64,000 nucleotides of DNA, taken from assembly GCA_963755335.1 (NCBI GenBank), contig CAVWJW010000004.1, positions 1-64,000 on the forward strand. Direction: 5' to 3'. The stretch's first letter is position 1. Each line of letters opens with the position of its first letter. The stretch comes from UBA10649 sp963755335 (GTDB taxonomy: Bacteria > Actinomycetota > Actinomycetes > S36-B12). The notes under the pieces are model-generated. The model saw only the letters and a program-made list of their open reading frames with translations, was not told where the DNA came from and did no database searches. Below, piece after piece: positions 27,665 to 37,032 of the stretch. Both the position numbers and the translations under genes were made by a program.

Positions 27665-29530
27665 TCAGCTCGCGCCGCGGCCCTTGAACTTGCGCAGCGG
27701 GGCGGTGATCTTCCACGACCGCGTGTTCGTGACGAAGTCGAGCTCCTGGCGCAGCGCCTGCGCCGCCGTCCGGTGGGCGAGCACCTGAGTCGTCAGGTCG
27801 TCGGAGCGAAGGACGACGAACGAGCGGATCCCGACGAACCCCTCGACCGAGTCCGTCGCGTCGGCCACCGTCAGCGTGACCTGAGCCGGCTCGCCGGCCT
27901 TCCCGTCGCCGAGCGGCAGGGTGATGACGGAGCCGAGGTAGACCTCGTCGCGAACCGGACCACCAGGTCCGGCGGCCTCCACGATGGCCACCCCGGGCAT
28001 CGAGCGGGTAGACACCAGCAGCGTCAACGGGCCGTCTACCGGACGGGTGAGGCGGAAGTCGGCGCGATGTCCGGGCCGCAGCTCATTGCCCCACGTCTGG
28101 GGTGATCCGAAGGTCCCGACCACGGCAGCGTCGACGACCTCGAAGTCCCGTTCGCCCCGCGGCTGCGCCAGCAGCGGTGTGCGCCCCTCGTCCTGCAGGT
28201 ACGCCAGGTACTGGTCGGCGTAACCGGAGTCCGGGGCGGGCGGCCCCACGGCCAGCATGTACTCGCGACCGAGCTCGACATCGGGATACACGGGCGTCCT
28301 CGCTTCCGCTGCTGTCGCTCGCGCCACCTCGTCGGCGATCACTCCTGCGACGTCCTGCCACGTGATGGGCGTGGTGCTGTCCGCGGCGATGCGCCGCTCG
28401 TGCTCGGCCCGCGCCTCGGGATCCAGCGCGTTCTGCTCGATGACGTGCACGAAGTCATCGACGTCCTCGGTGCGGAAGTACGCGGCCAGGTCGCGGCCGG
28501 CCTCCGGCAGGGACGAGTTGTGGGCGACGACCGGCAGCTTCCCGAACGCCAGGCTCTCGGACACCGGCAGGCCCCAGCCCTCGTAGCGCGACGGGTAGAC
28601 GGTGAACTCGGCGTGCGCGTAGAAGCGGGCCAGCTCGGCGTCGGACACGCTCGCCGAAAGGACACTCAATTTCCCGCCGAGGCCGTGCGTGGTGACGTAC
28701 TCGTTCAGGAACGCGGCGCTGTGCCAGCCGAGCCGCCCGATGCACACGAGGTCGGGGACGTTCTGATCGCCGTGCCGGGCGATCAACTCGCGCCAGGCGG
28801 CGAGTGCCAGCACGTGGTTCTTGCGTGCCTCGACGGTGCCGACGAACAGCACGAAGGGCCGCGGCCACGGCGGCTCGGATACGTCGAACTGGCCCGGTGC
28901 CAGTCCGCACGGCAGGCCGGTGACGCCACCGGGCGGGGCCGTCCAGCCGCGCCGCTCGCAGTCCAGCTCGTAGTCGTGCCGGCTCGAGGCGGAGATGGCC
29001 GGAACGGACGAGGCCGTCTGCGTGATGAGGCTCAGGTAGCGGTCGAACAGCCGGTTCACGGCGGCGGTGTGTCCGGTCTCCAGCACGGGCGTCAGGTCGT
29101 ACAGCAGGTAGACGCAGCGGGCCCCGGCCGCGTGCGCGTGCCGGGCCGCCATCATCAGGGCGTCGTTGATCCACACCGCGCCGAGGAAGATCAGGACGGT
29201 GTGGGAATCGATCCGCTCGGGCACCGTGGAGCGGGCGCGGGCCAGGCAGGTGCCGGCAGCGGCTGCCAGCGCACTGCGATCTGCTTGAGGATTCGCCGAT
29301 CCGGCGCCAAGGCGGATGAGGACGTCAGTCTCGGTCCCGGTCAGCCGGATGAACTCGCCGCTGGGCCTGTCCAGCACGACTGCCTCGAGATGGGGGATCT
29401 GGTCGAGGAGCAGGGGCGCCGTCTCGGCGATCACCCGCTGCACGCCGGAGACGGATTCCTGCCGCTGGAGGAACTCCACGAGGTCGGTGACGTCGAGCAG
29501 GGGGCGCGTGGGCGCGTCGCCGGTCGTCAC
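27665..29530 (-). CDS. Large GT4 glycosyltransferase
   Basis: An intact protein of 621 residues. The N-terminal LLDVTDLVEFLQRQESVSGVQR is the D-x-T-x-L...G-x-x-R start of GT4 enzymes from surface-glycan loci. The core is YLLYDLTPVLE, FVLFVGTVEARKNHVLALAAW and YPSRYEGWGLPVSESLAFGKLPV (E-x7-E). Residues 430-560 form an additional beta-rich domain without a clear family. The C-terminus NTRSWKITAPLRKFKGRG is the short tail also present in the gene at 20804. It is convergent with the secreted protein gene (30 bases between stops) and divergent from the sulfotransferase gene. Donor and acceptor are unknown. Confidence 0.83.
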   Translation of the reverse strand: MTTGDAPTRPLLDVTDLVEFLQRQESVSGVQRVIAETAPLLLDQIPHLEAVVLDRPSGEFIRLTGTETDVLIRLGAGSANPQADRSALAAAAGTCLARARSTVPERIDSHTVLIFLGAVWINDALMMAARHAHAAGARCVYLLYDLTPVLETGHTAAVNRLFDRYLSLITQTASSVPAISASSRHDYELDCERRGWTAPPGGVTGLPCGLAPGQFDVSEPPWPRPFVLFVGTVEARKNHVLALAAWRELIARHGDQNVPDLVCIGRLGWHSAAFLNEYVTTHGLGGKLSVLSASVSDAELARFYAHAEFTVYPSRYEGWGLPVSESLAFGKLPVVAHNSSLPEAGRDLAAYFRTEDVDDFVHVIEQNALDPEARAEHERRIAADSTTPITWQDVAGVIADEVARATAAEARTPVYPDVELGREYMLAVGPPAPDSGYADQYLAYLQDEGRTPLLAQPRGERDFEVVDAAVVGTFGSPQTWGNELRPGHRADFRLTRPVDGPLTLLVSTRSMPGVAIVEAAGPGGPVRDEVYLGSVITLPLGDGKAGEPAQVTLTVADATDSVEGFVGIRSFVVLRSDDLTTQVLAHRTAAQALRQELDFVTNTRSWKITAPLRKFKGRGAS

Positions 29531-29664
29531 GGGGGCAGCCTACGGGGTACGCAAACGGTGCAAATTGGGGCTGTGAGCCGATACCTGAGAGCAGATGTAA
29601 TGTGAACCCATCCTGAACGGGGGATGACGCAGGGCACGGCATCACGACCGATTCGGGAGTTCTC

Positions 29665-30477
29665 ATGTGGGGAAGACGAGCCAAGTCGACGCCAGCGCGC
29701 CCGCCGAGAACCGTGGATGCGCCCATTCGTCTCGTCCTGCTGGGCAACCCCAGGTCCGGGAACACCGCCTTCCGCCGCATGCTGGCCGAGCGGTTCGGCC
29801 TCGTCCAACTGGCCTTCCACGACATCGGCGACATCCCCACGGACCTGCCCGATCGGGTGATCATCCAGATCCACACTCCCTGGGATCCGGACTTCGAGGA
29901 GTGGCTCGAGGCGCGAGGCTTCCAGACGATCGCCCTCGCCCGGCATCCCCTTGAGACCCTCCTGTCGATGCTGCGGTTCGCCTCGTTCGAGCCGGCCGTC
30001 GACAGGTGGCTGAGCGGGGGCCTGCTCCGGTCGGTGCTGGGCGCGAGCCCCGCCGATGACGCATTCCACCGCTTCGCGGTCGGCGACGACGCGGGCGAGC
30101 TGCTGTCCGTCGCGTCCAGCTGGTGGCCGATGGCCGACTACCGCGTCACCCACGAGGACGTCCTCCAACGGCCCGAGTCGGTCCTGCAGCGCTTCGACGC
30201 GCTGGTCGGAGGCGCTACGAGCTCCCTCACGACGTCGGTGGCGGCCGGCTCAGCGGAGTCCATCCGGGCCGAGACGCCGCAGCACATCTGGATGGCCAGC
30301 TCGGGCTACTGGACCGAACTCATCGGCCGACCCCTGGCGGCCGCCACGCTGGCCGCCCACCCGTTGGCCTTCCAGTCAGGCGGGTTCTCGATCGACGCAG
30401 CGCGTGACCTGACCACCGAGGACGTGCAGGATCACTGGGATCAGCTCGCCGAACTGTCGGCGACTCGAGCTCGCTAG
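29665..30477 (+). CDS. Sulfotransferase family protein
   Basis: An intact protein of 270 residues from ATG 29665, with GGGAG five bases upstream. The 5'-phosphosulfate-binding loop of PAPS sulfotransferases is visible as VLLGNPRSGNTAFRRML. The 3'-phosphate motif region is IALARHPLETLLSMLRF, and WWPMADYRVTHEDVLQRPESVLQRF matches the family's later helix. A soluble enzyme that would move sulfate from PAPS to a hydroxyl, here perhaps on a sugar of the locus glycan. Sulfated glycans are known in some actinobacteria, but the substrate here is not shown. The TAG at 30475 overlaps in antisense the stop of the gene at 30474. Confidence 0.72.
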   Translation: MWGRRAKSTPARPPRTVDAPIRLVLLGNPRSGNTAFRRMLAERFGLVQLAFHDIGDIPTDLPDRVIIQIHTPWDPDFEEWLEARGFQTIALARHPLETLLSMLRFASFEPAVDRWLSGGLLRSVLGASPADDAFHRFAVGDDAGELLSVASSWWPMADYRVTHEDVLQRPESVLQRFDALVGGATSSLTTSVAAGSAESIRAETPQHIWMASSGYWTELIGRPLAAATLAAHPLAFQSGGFSIDAARDLTTEDVQDHWDQLAELSATRAR

Positions 30478-32178
30478 GAGTCCCAGCGAAGGGTCGTCAG
30501 GCACAGGTGGCCCGCGGTGACCGGGAAGTGGCTCACCGGATTCGGCGTCCACGGGAAGTCGTAGCAGACGGGCGCCGACGGATCGTTCTGCAACGGGAAT
30601 GCTCGACCAGAAGTCGACCACGCCCGCCTTCGTCTGTCCGTACATCGCGATGACGCTCGGCTTGATCGGTTGAGTCGGGCGATGTCGTCGGCGGTAAGCC
30701 GCGGTTCGAGCGTGACCCGGTTCTCGGCCCAAAGCTGCATCCCGGCCGCGACGTAGAGCTCGCGATCGCCGTTCACCCAGTCGCCCTGCACCCAGTCGAG
30801 GATGGTGTCCGTCGGCTTCGTGTTCGCGAGCAGCCATTCCTCGGCGTTGACTGACGCGTGAATGCGATCGGAGATGGGGTTCGCGTTGTAGGCCCAGTTG
30901 TACGGGCTCAGGTAGTACAACCCGATGTTGCCGCGGGAGTTCTGCAACAGCTGCGCGACGACCAGCAGTCCGCCGATCGCGACAAGGGCCACGTTCGGCC
31001 ACGGGATGCGCGGCGACGCCGCAGCAACGACGACGATCGTGACGACGGCCGCAAGCACCACACCGGCACCAAGGCTCAGTCCCGCCGACAGATGACCGGC
31101 CACGATCACCGCGACGACGACGACCACACCCGCAACGGCCTGCCACACCGTCCACCTGCCGCGCGGCAGGGCTGTCGAGCTGAGTGCCAGGGCCATCAGC
31201 GCGGGAGGCCGACAGCATCGCCTGGTACATCGGGGCCTCGAGAGGGATGCCGCCCATCAGCGGTGAGAACACCAGCATGAAGTTGACGCTGGTCAGTGCC
31301 ACCACCATGCCGGCCTGCGCGCCGCGGTCGGTGCGTCGCAGCAGCCACACGCCCACCGTGACGAGGGTGATCGCCACGGGCACCAGCAAGGAGATGTCGC
31401 CGAGCCAGACGAGGGTCCTGCTCGCGAAGTCGGAGTAGCGGATGTGCGAGTTCGACGAGATGTACGTGCCGAGCCAGTCCATCCCCGGGAAGTAGATCCG
31501 GCCGAGCCCGAGGAAAACCAGCATGCCGAGGATGAAGGACGCGGCCGCCGCACCGATGCCCTTGAACCGCGTGCCCTGCTGGAGGCTCAGGACCAGCCAG
31601 ACGGTCGCCGCGAGCAGGAAGCCGGCCGGGTTCACCATGGCCAGCCACGCCATCGTCAGGCCCGCGACGACCCCAGACCGGTAGCCGGTGAACAGCGCGC
31701 ACGCGATCAGGACGGTCGTGCCGGCCAGCACTGAGCCGGTCAGGTAGGTGTTGCCCAGGAAGCTCAGGACGACCGTGCTGAGCGCCCACGCCGTCGTCAG
31801 GAAGGCCGCGGTCGGCCGGCCGGAGAATCGGCGCAGGGCGACGTCGCTGGCGCCGACGATCAGCAGGATCAGCAGCAATCGGTATGCGAAGAAGCCCCAC
31901 CAGGGACCCAGAACCCCGGTGATCCAGTGCACCGGGACGATGTAACCCAGCCGCGTCCAGTAGTACGAGTTGTCGAACGCCCGATCGCTGACCTCATTGC
32001 CGAACAGCGACAGGCTCGCGTAGAACGACGCGTCGGGCGTCGTCCAGCTCGCCCACCGCTGTGAGCCGGAGAGCACCCCGACGAACAGGGCGATGGCTGC
32101 GACGATCGCTGAATCGACCCACACCGGCCGGATCCTCAACAGGCGCTGCCGCAGATCGGAGGTGAGCGCCACGGGCAC
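30474..32178 (-). CDS. GT-C-like polytopic membrane protein (frame jumps)
   Basis: About 565 residues from GTG 32178. The first external loop after helix one has WASWTTPDASFYASLSLFG, with an acidic residue in the position used by GT-C transferases. Ten or more hydrophobic segments follow (LLILLIVGASDVAL, AAAASFILGMLVFLGLG, ISLLVPVAITLVTVGVWLL, then VVVVVAVIVAGHL). A soluble C-terminal domain has YYLSPYNWAYNANPI and LLANTKPTDTILDWVQGD. Jumps occur near 31195, 30670 and 30605. It probably uses a polyprenyl-phosphate sugar on the outer face of the membrane, as GT-C proteins do, but no specific family was identified. Convergent with the sulfotransferase gene. Confidence 0.66.
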
Positions 32179-32218
32179 AATCTAGTTGCCGCTCACCAGC
32201 GCCCTCGGCGATGATCGG

Positions 32219-33070
32219 CTACCCCCGCTGCAGCAGGTTGCGCACCAGCCGCATGGTGCTGAGTTCCCCGCGGGTCTCGATCGTGGCGTACGGCGCGAGC
32301 TGCGCCTGCAGGTCCTTCAGCTTGCGGAACGCACCGGCCGAGTCCGCGCTCGCTGCACGGGCCGCCCGCGTGGCGCCGCTGGAGTCCTGCGTCCCGCGGT
32401 CGAGGCCGACCTCCTGGGCCGCTGAGACGCGGTAGTCGATGACGATGCGATCGTCGACGAGCATCCGATCCTCCGCCGTGGCGACCAGGCTCCACCAGCG
32501 ATCATGCAGCCAGCCCGCTGGGATGTCGACGTCGCCGAATGAGGCGGCCCGGATCGCGCTGGCTCCGCCCGTGGCGATCGAGTGACGCAGCGTGGTGCGC
32601 ATCCGCTGTCCGGGCTTCGACTCGTTGAAGTCCTCCGGCACGGGGAACACGGAGCGCAGCGTGCCGCCTGTCGGCTGGCCGTCGGCGTCGACGAGGCGGC
32701 CGTCGGAGGCGACCATCATCGCCCGCAGATCGGCCTCGAGAATGGCGGCCTGATGGGCAATGCGCTCGGCGTGCCAGAGGTCATCGTGGTCGCCGAGGAC
32801 GATCACGTCGACGTCCAGCATGGCGCGAACGCCCTGCTGGAAGTTCATGGCGATCCGCTCGGTCCTGCTCTCCGACGTGGTCTCCGACGTCACGACCTCG
32901 ACGCGATCGCCCATCAGGTCGTGGACGAGTGCGACCGTGTCGTCGGAGGACTGGTCGTCCACCACGAGGATCCGATCGGCGGAACGGGTCTGGTCGCGTA
33001 CGGATTGCAGCGTCGGGCCGATCCAGTGCTCGGAGTTGTGCGTGACGAGCAGTGCACCGACCGTGCCCAT
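32219..33070 (-). CDS. GT2 glycosyltransferase
   Basis: A protein of 283 residues from ATG 33070, whose start overlaps the stop of the GT4 gene before it (TGATG). It has VGALLVTHNSEHWIGPTLQSV, ILVVDDQSSDDT, VIVLGDHDDLWH (the acidic metal-binding motif) and GWLHDRWWSLVATA, all in the order of GT2 enzymes of the rhamnosyltransferase/O-antigen type. No frame jump is apparent. A continuous reading of 656 residues with the upstream gene exists only because that gene has an indel; the ATG and overlap show two separate proteins. Substrate unknown. Confidence 0.8.
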   Translation of the reverse strand: MGTVGALLVTHNSEHWIGPTLQSVRDQTRSADRILVVDDQSSDDTVALVHDLMGDRVEVVTSETTSESRTERIAMNFQQGVRAMLDVDVIVLGDHDDLWHAERIAHQAAILEADLRAMMVASDGRLVDADGQPTGGTLRSVFPVPEDFNESKPGQRMRTTLRHSIATGGASAIRAASFGDVDIPAGWLHDRWWSLVATAEDRMLVDDRIVIDYRVSAAQEVGLDRGTQDSSGATRAARAASADSAGAFRKLKDLQAQLAPYATIETRGELSTMRLVRNLLQRG

Positions 33071-34189
33071 CAGGTTCTCCGCGTCGCTGCGAGGCGGGCG
33101 ATGAGGCTCTCGTACTGGTCGGTGACCGCATCCCATTGGTACGCATCGGTGATCCGCTGCTGGCCCAGGGTGCCGAGCTGCCCGCAGGCGGTCGTCGTGC
33201 GTGCCCGCATCGATCTCGTCGAACTGCGCGGTGAGCTCGGCGGAGTCCCCCCAGAAGAACGCGTTGCCGGCAGTCACCTCGCGGTTGAACTCGACGTCGT
33301 AGGCCAGCACCGGGGCGCCGGCTCCCATCGCGCGCAGCAGCGACGGGTTCGTCCCGCCCACGGAATGGCCGTGGATGTAGGTGCGCGCGTGACCGTACAG
33401 CTGGTCGAGCAGCTCCTGGTCGTAGATCCCGCCGGTGAACCGGATGCGCGCATCGTCCTCGGCAGCCTCGCGCACCTTGTCGACGTACCACTGGCTGTAG
33501 GGCGCCGACCCGACGACGAGCAGCGGCCGCTGGTCGACGCTGCGCCGATACGCCACGACGGCGTCGAGCACGTGGTTCTCCGGTTCGAAGCGCGCGACGA
33601 TCAGGTGGAACTCGCCGCTGGCCACGCCCACCTCGCTCAGGCGCTCACTGCCCGGGTTGATGACGCTGGCGCCGTAGGGGATCACCACGCAGTCGCGGCC
33701 GTACTCCTGCTTGACGTAGTCGGCGATGGCCTGGGCGTCCGCGATGACCGCCTGACCCCAGCGCACGGCGGCCGACTCGGCCCAGCGGTAGTACTTCGCG
33801 CCTGCACCGCGCCACTTCTCGCGCTTGGACTCCAGCCCGTCCAGGTGGATCGCGGTGGGGATGCGCGCCGCCTTGAGTGGCTTGAGCAGCGGGGCGTTGC
33901 CGGCGTTCAGGAGGAGGACGACGTCGGGGTGGTCCTTGATGATCGCGTGGGCAGTGCTGACGGCGGTGTGGGAGAGCGTTTCGGTCATGCGATGACGGAT
34001 CGCCGGCGCGTTCACGAGCGTCATGCCCTCGTAGGTGGTGATGCGCTGCCCGGGGTTGCGGCAGTAGACCGTCACGTCGTAGCCGCGCTGCGCCAGCCGC
34101 TTGCCGATCTCCTCCACCGCTGTCTCGAAGCCACCGTATTTGGCGGGCACACCGCGGGTGCCCATCAAGGTGACCTTCACGCGGCCCAC
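33070..34189 (-). CDS. DUF1972/GT4 glycosyltransferase (one frame jump)
   Basis: About 373 residues from GTG 34189. The N-terminus VTLMGTRGVPAKYGGFETAVEEIGKRL is the signature of the DUF1972-GT4 subfamily of rhamnosyltransferase-like enzymes. It continues with VTVYCRNPGQ, LLLNAGNAPLLKPLK, VIPYGASVI, LIVARFEPENHVLDAVVAYRR and GHSVGGTNPSLLRAMGAGAPVLA. The frame jumps near 33190, and the real tail AYQWDAVTDQYESLIARLAA ends at TGA 33070, overlapping the next start. It is divergent from rmlC with 50 bases between, which fits a rhamnose-related role. Confidence 0.8.
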
Positions 34190-34239
34190 CGTACTGTGAC
34201 GATCGAAGGCGTTGCCCCGCGACTGATAGCCTCACCGCC

Positions 34240-34850
34240 GTGCAGGTGCGGCCGATGGCGATCGAGGGCGTGTGGGAGTTCTCCCCGCTGCTGCGGCCCG
34301 ATGATCGCGGCGTGTTCCTCGAGGCGTTCAAGGGCTCGGAGTTCGAGAACGCGGTCGGCCATCCCTTCGACCTCAAGCAGATGAACATCTCGGTCGTCGC
34401 GAGCCGACACGGTGCGCGGCGTGCACTTCGCCGACGTGCCGCCGGGCCAGGCGAAGTACGTGCAGTGCTTCGCGGGACGGATCCTCGACGTCGTCGTCGA
34501 CATCCGCGTGGGGTCGCCCACGTTCGGCCAGTGGGACGCGGCCGAGCTCGACGACCAGGACCGTCGAGGGCTCTATATCGCCGAGGGCCTCGGTCACGCG
34601 TTCTGCGCACTGACCGAATCGCGTGACCATCGGCTACCTCTGCTCGGAGCCGTACGCGCCCAGTCACGAGCACGGCATCCACCCGCTCGATCCCGAGTTG
34701 AACCTGCCCTGGCCGGACGCCGACCTGGTCATCTCCCCGAAGGACGCAGCAGCACCCACTCTGGCCCAGGCACTCGAGCAGGGACTGCTCCCCGACTACG
34801 ACGCGTGCCGCGCCTTCGTCACGGAATCGGTGTCCCGCGCCCGAGGCTGA
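34240..34850 (+). CDS. rmlC: dTDP-4-dehydrorhamnose 3,5-epimerase (frame jumps)
   Basis: About 203 residues from GTG 34240. RmlC epimerises dTDP-4-keto-6-deoxyglucose at C3 and C5 in L-rhamnose synthesis. The cupin features are all visible but in three frames: VWEFSPLLRPDDRGVFLEAF, then VRGVHFADVPPGQAKYVQCFAG (with the catalytic His in RGVHF), VVVDIRVGSPTFGQWDAAEL, GLYIAEGLGHAFCALTE, and finally VTIGYLCSEPYAPSHEHGIHPLDP. Jumps lie near 34410 and 34622. The 3' end overlaps antisense with the FG-GAP protein gene by 32 bases. It is the second rhamnose gene in the window after rmlA. Confidence 0.88.
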
Positions 34851-37032
34851 TGCCCGGGTAGGCCGTGCGGTCCACCGTCATCCGCGTGCCGCGACCGATG
34901 GCCGCCGCCCACCACGCCAGCGCCATCTGCTGGAGCGCGTACTCCTCCTTGCCCAGCCGGTACGACTCCTCGGTGTCGCCGGGCGCGTAGATGTGACCGT
35001 CGCGCCAGCGCAGCTGCAGGGCCCGGGTATCGCGAGCGTGGGCAGCGAGGAACTCCGCGGCATTCGTGTCCGGCGGTGAGTACTGGTACGCGAACGCGTC
35101 GACACCGGTGAACGTCGCCGGCCGACGCACGCCCCAGCCGACGCCCATGGGGTAGTAGATCTGCCCGCCCGGCTGATAGACGGTGCCGCCCGGCGCTGCG
35201 TACGGCGGCGACGGGAACTGGACCACCGCCAGCGCTCGGTAGGCGATGTCGGCGTTGAGGAACAGCGCCTCGGGCACCGGGTGCTGAGCCGAGCGGAGCA
35301 GGCTGGTCGCCCACCACAGGTGCTCGACGTTCTGCGTGTAGTCGGGATTGACGATCCCATGGTTGGTGACGGTGCCGTCCTCGTTGGCGTTCGTGCCCGG
35401 CAGCCGGATGTCGATGCGCACGCCGTTGACCGTCTGCGGCCGGTGCAGGTCGTCCGGTCGGGCGAACGCGGCAATAGCCATGGCAATCAACGAGTTTCGC
35501 CATTTCGCGGCGCTGCCGTACTTCGGCATCATGGCCAGCGCCAGAGCCGGCGCCATGAGATCCCAGGAGACCTCGTCGGACTGCGAGTTGCCGGGGGTGA
35601 GCTCGGTGCCCAGGCGGTTGCGGAAGTAGCGCGGGCCGCGGGCGGACGAGTACTCCGCCTCGCTGACGACCATCGCCGCGACCATGGAGCGCTCGTAGGC
35701 ACTGAGGTAGGGCCACAGCAGCCAGCCGGCCTGGCCGGCCGTCGCGGCCCACAGCGCCGACTGGAAGTCGTTGCCCCAGCCGCCCGGCGACGTCGCGCCG
35801 TGCTGGCAGGCCAGCGAGCGGATGTGCCAGCGGGCGTAGTCGATGAGCTGCTGACGGGTGATCCCGTCGACCTTCTTCCACCCGCTCGTCGTCACCATGA
35901 TGGCCGCGGCGAGCGCCGAGTTCGCCGACCGCCGGACCGACTCCTCCATCGACCGGTGGGTGCTCAGCGGGTCGTAGTACGGCCGACCGGTTCGCGAGGC
36001 CAGGCGAGCCGTCAGGTCATTGGTGATGACGTAGCGCAGGCTGTCCTTGACGGTGGCGAGGACCTCCTGGTTGCCGGCGATCTTGCGGGTGCCCTTGGGG
36101 GTCAGCGGCGGCAGCACCTTCTTCGCCGCCGCGGCCCCATACGCCTCACCGGCGATCGTGGCAGTCGGGCAGTGGCCCGGGCCGCTCGACTGCTCGCCGA
36201 CGAGCGGTGCCTCGTCGGGTGTCAGCAGGTGCACCTGGTGGCTGACGTCGGCGAGCTTGTCGATCCCACGACTGAGGTACCAGTCCGTCCGGTCGCGCAC
36301 AACGCCCGGATCGCTTTGACCGTCCCGGTTCCAGTCGCCCACGATGGGCACGTCGCCGGGCCGGCCGAAGGCGAAGGTCTTCTGCTGGTCGCCGATGCGC
36401 AGCAGCCAGGTGCCGCCACGGACCACGCCGAGATCGTCGATGCCGTCGCCGTTCCAGTCGCCGACGACCGGCAGGTCCCCCGCCTGCCCGAACTGATCGG
36501 TGCGCGAGGTTCCGTCGGACAGCTGCCACAGCCAGGAGCCTGCCCGGAAGACGCCGATGTCGGCCCGATGGTCGGCATCGAGCTGCCCGACCACCGGGAT
36601 GTCTCCGGCCTGACCGCCGAAGGTGGCCTTGCCCTCCCACTGCGCCGAGTCGACGGCCGCGTTCGTCACGAACCACGAGCCGTTCTCGTACCGACCGGGT
36701 GTCGCGACGCCGTCACCGTTCCAGTCCGCGAGCAGCGGGACGCCCCCGCCCGGCGGCATCGACATGACGGTGGCCGTGGAACGGCTGCCCGGCACGGAGG
36801 TCCAGACCGTCCACTTCCCCGTGCTCACGGATCCGGCGGCGGGAACGGACTGGGGATCGAACGTGCCGGTGACCGCGTCGGCACTCGGCAGGGTCGGCAG
36901 GTGCGGAGCCTTGTCGATCGCTCCGGCGGGGGAGCGAACTCCCGCCGATGCGGGTGCACTCGCGGACAGGCCACTCGCGACCACCAGGGGCACGAGGGCG
37001 AGGGCCACGCCCACCCGCCTCAGAGCGAGCAC
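34819..37032 (-). CDS. Secreted FG-GAP-like repeat protein with large helical domain
   Basis: 737 residues from GTG 37032, overlapping the upstream gene by 13 bases. The signal peptide LRRVGVALALVPLVVASGLSA has its likely cleavage after SAPASA. Residues 95-280 carry four FG-GAP/VCBS-type repeats 41-47 residues apart (LLADWNGDGV, VVGQLDADHR, VVGDWNGDGI, IVGDWNRDGQ); their Asp-rich loops should bind calcium. Residues 300-730 are mainly helical with conserved-looking aromatics (ARWHIRSLACQHGATSPGGWG, YERSMVAAMVVSEAEYS, HGIVNPDYTQNVEHLWWATSL). This recalls an alpha/alpha toroid of polysaccharide lyases or glycosidases, but I cannot assign a family. A role in trimming or binding the exported glycan is inferred. 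An intact gene. Confidence 0.7.
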   Translation of the reverse strand: MLALRRVGVALALVPLVVASGLSASAPASAGVRSPAGAIDKAPHLPTLPSADAVTGTFDPQSVPAAGSVSTGKWTVWTSVPGSRSTATVMSMPPGGGVPLLADWNGDGVATPGRYENGSWFVTNAAVDSAQWEGKATFGGQAGDIPVVGQLDADHRADIGVFRAGSWLWQLSDGTSRTDQFGQAGDLPVVGDWNGDGIDDLGVVRGGTWLLRIGDQQKTFAFGRPGDVPIVGDWNRDGQSDPGVVRDRTDWYLSRGIDKLADVSHQVHLLTPDEAPLVGEQSSGPGHCPTATIAGEAYGAAAAKKVLPPLTPKGTRKIAGNQEVLATVKDSLRYVITNDLTARLASRTGRPYYDPLSTHRSMEESVRRSANSALAAAIMVTTSGWKKVDGITRQQLIDYARWHIRSLACQHGATSPGGWGNDFQSALWAATAGQAGWLLWPYLSAYERSMVAAMVVSEAEYSSARGPRYFRNRLGTELTPGNSQSDEVSWDLMAPALALAMMPKYGSAAKWRNSLIAMAIAAFARPDDLHRPQTVNGVRIDIRLPGTNANEDGTVTNHGIVNPDYTQNVEHLWWATSLLRSAQHPVPEALFLNADIAYRALAVVQFPSPPYAAPGGTVYQPGGQIYYPMGVGWGVRRPATFTGVDAFAYQYSPPDTNAAEFLAAHARDTRALQLRWRDGHIYAPGDTEESYRLGKEEYALQQMALAWWAAAIGRGTRMTVDRTAYPGISLGRGTPIP

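Noticed and set aside
32219..34189. GT4-GT2 fusion of 656 residues
   Set aside because: The GT4 tail continues in another frame to TGA 33070, which overlaps ATG 33070 of the GT2. Two coupled genes explain it better.
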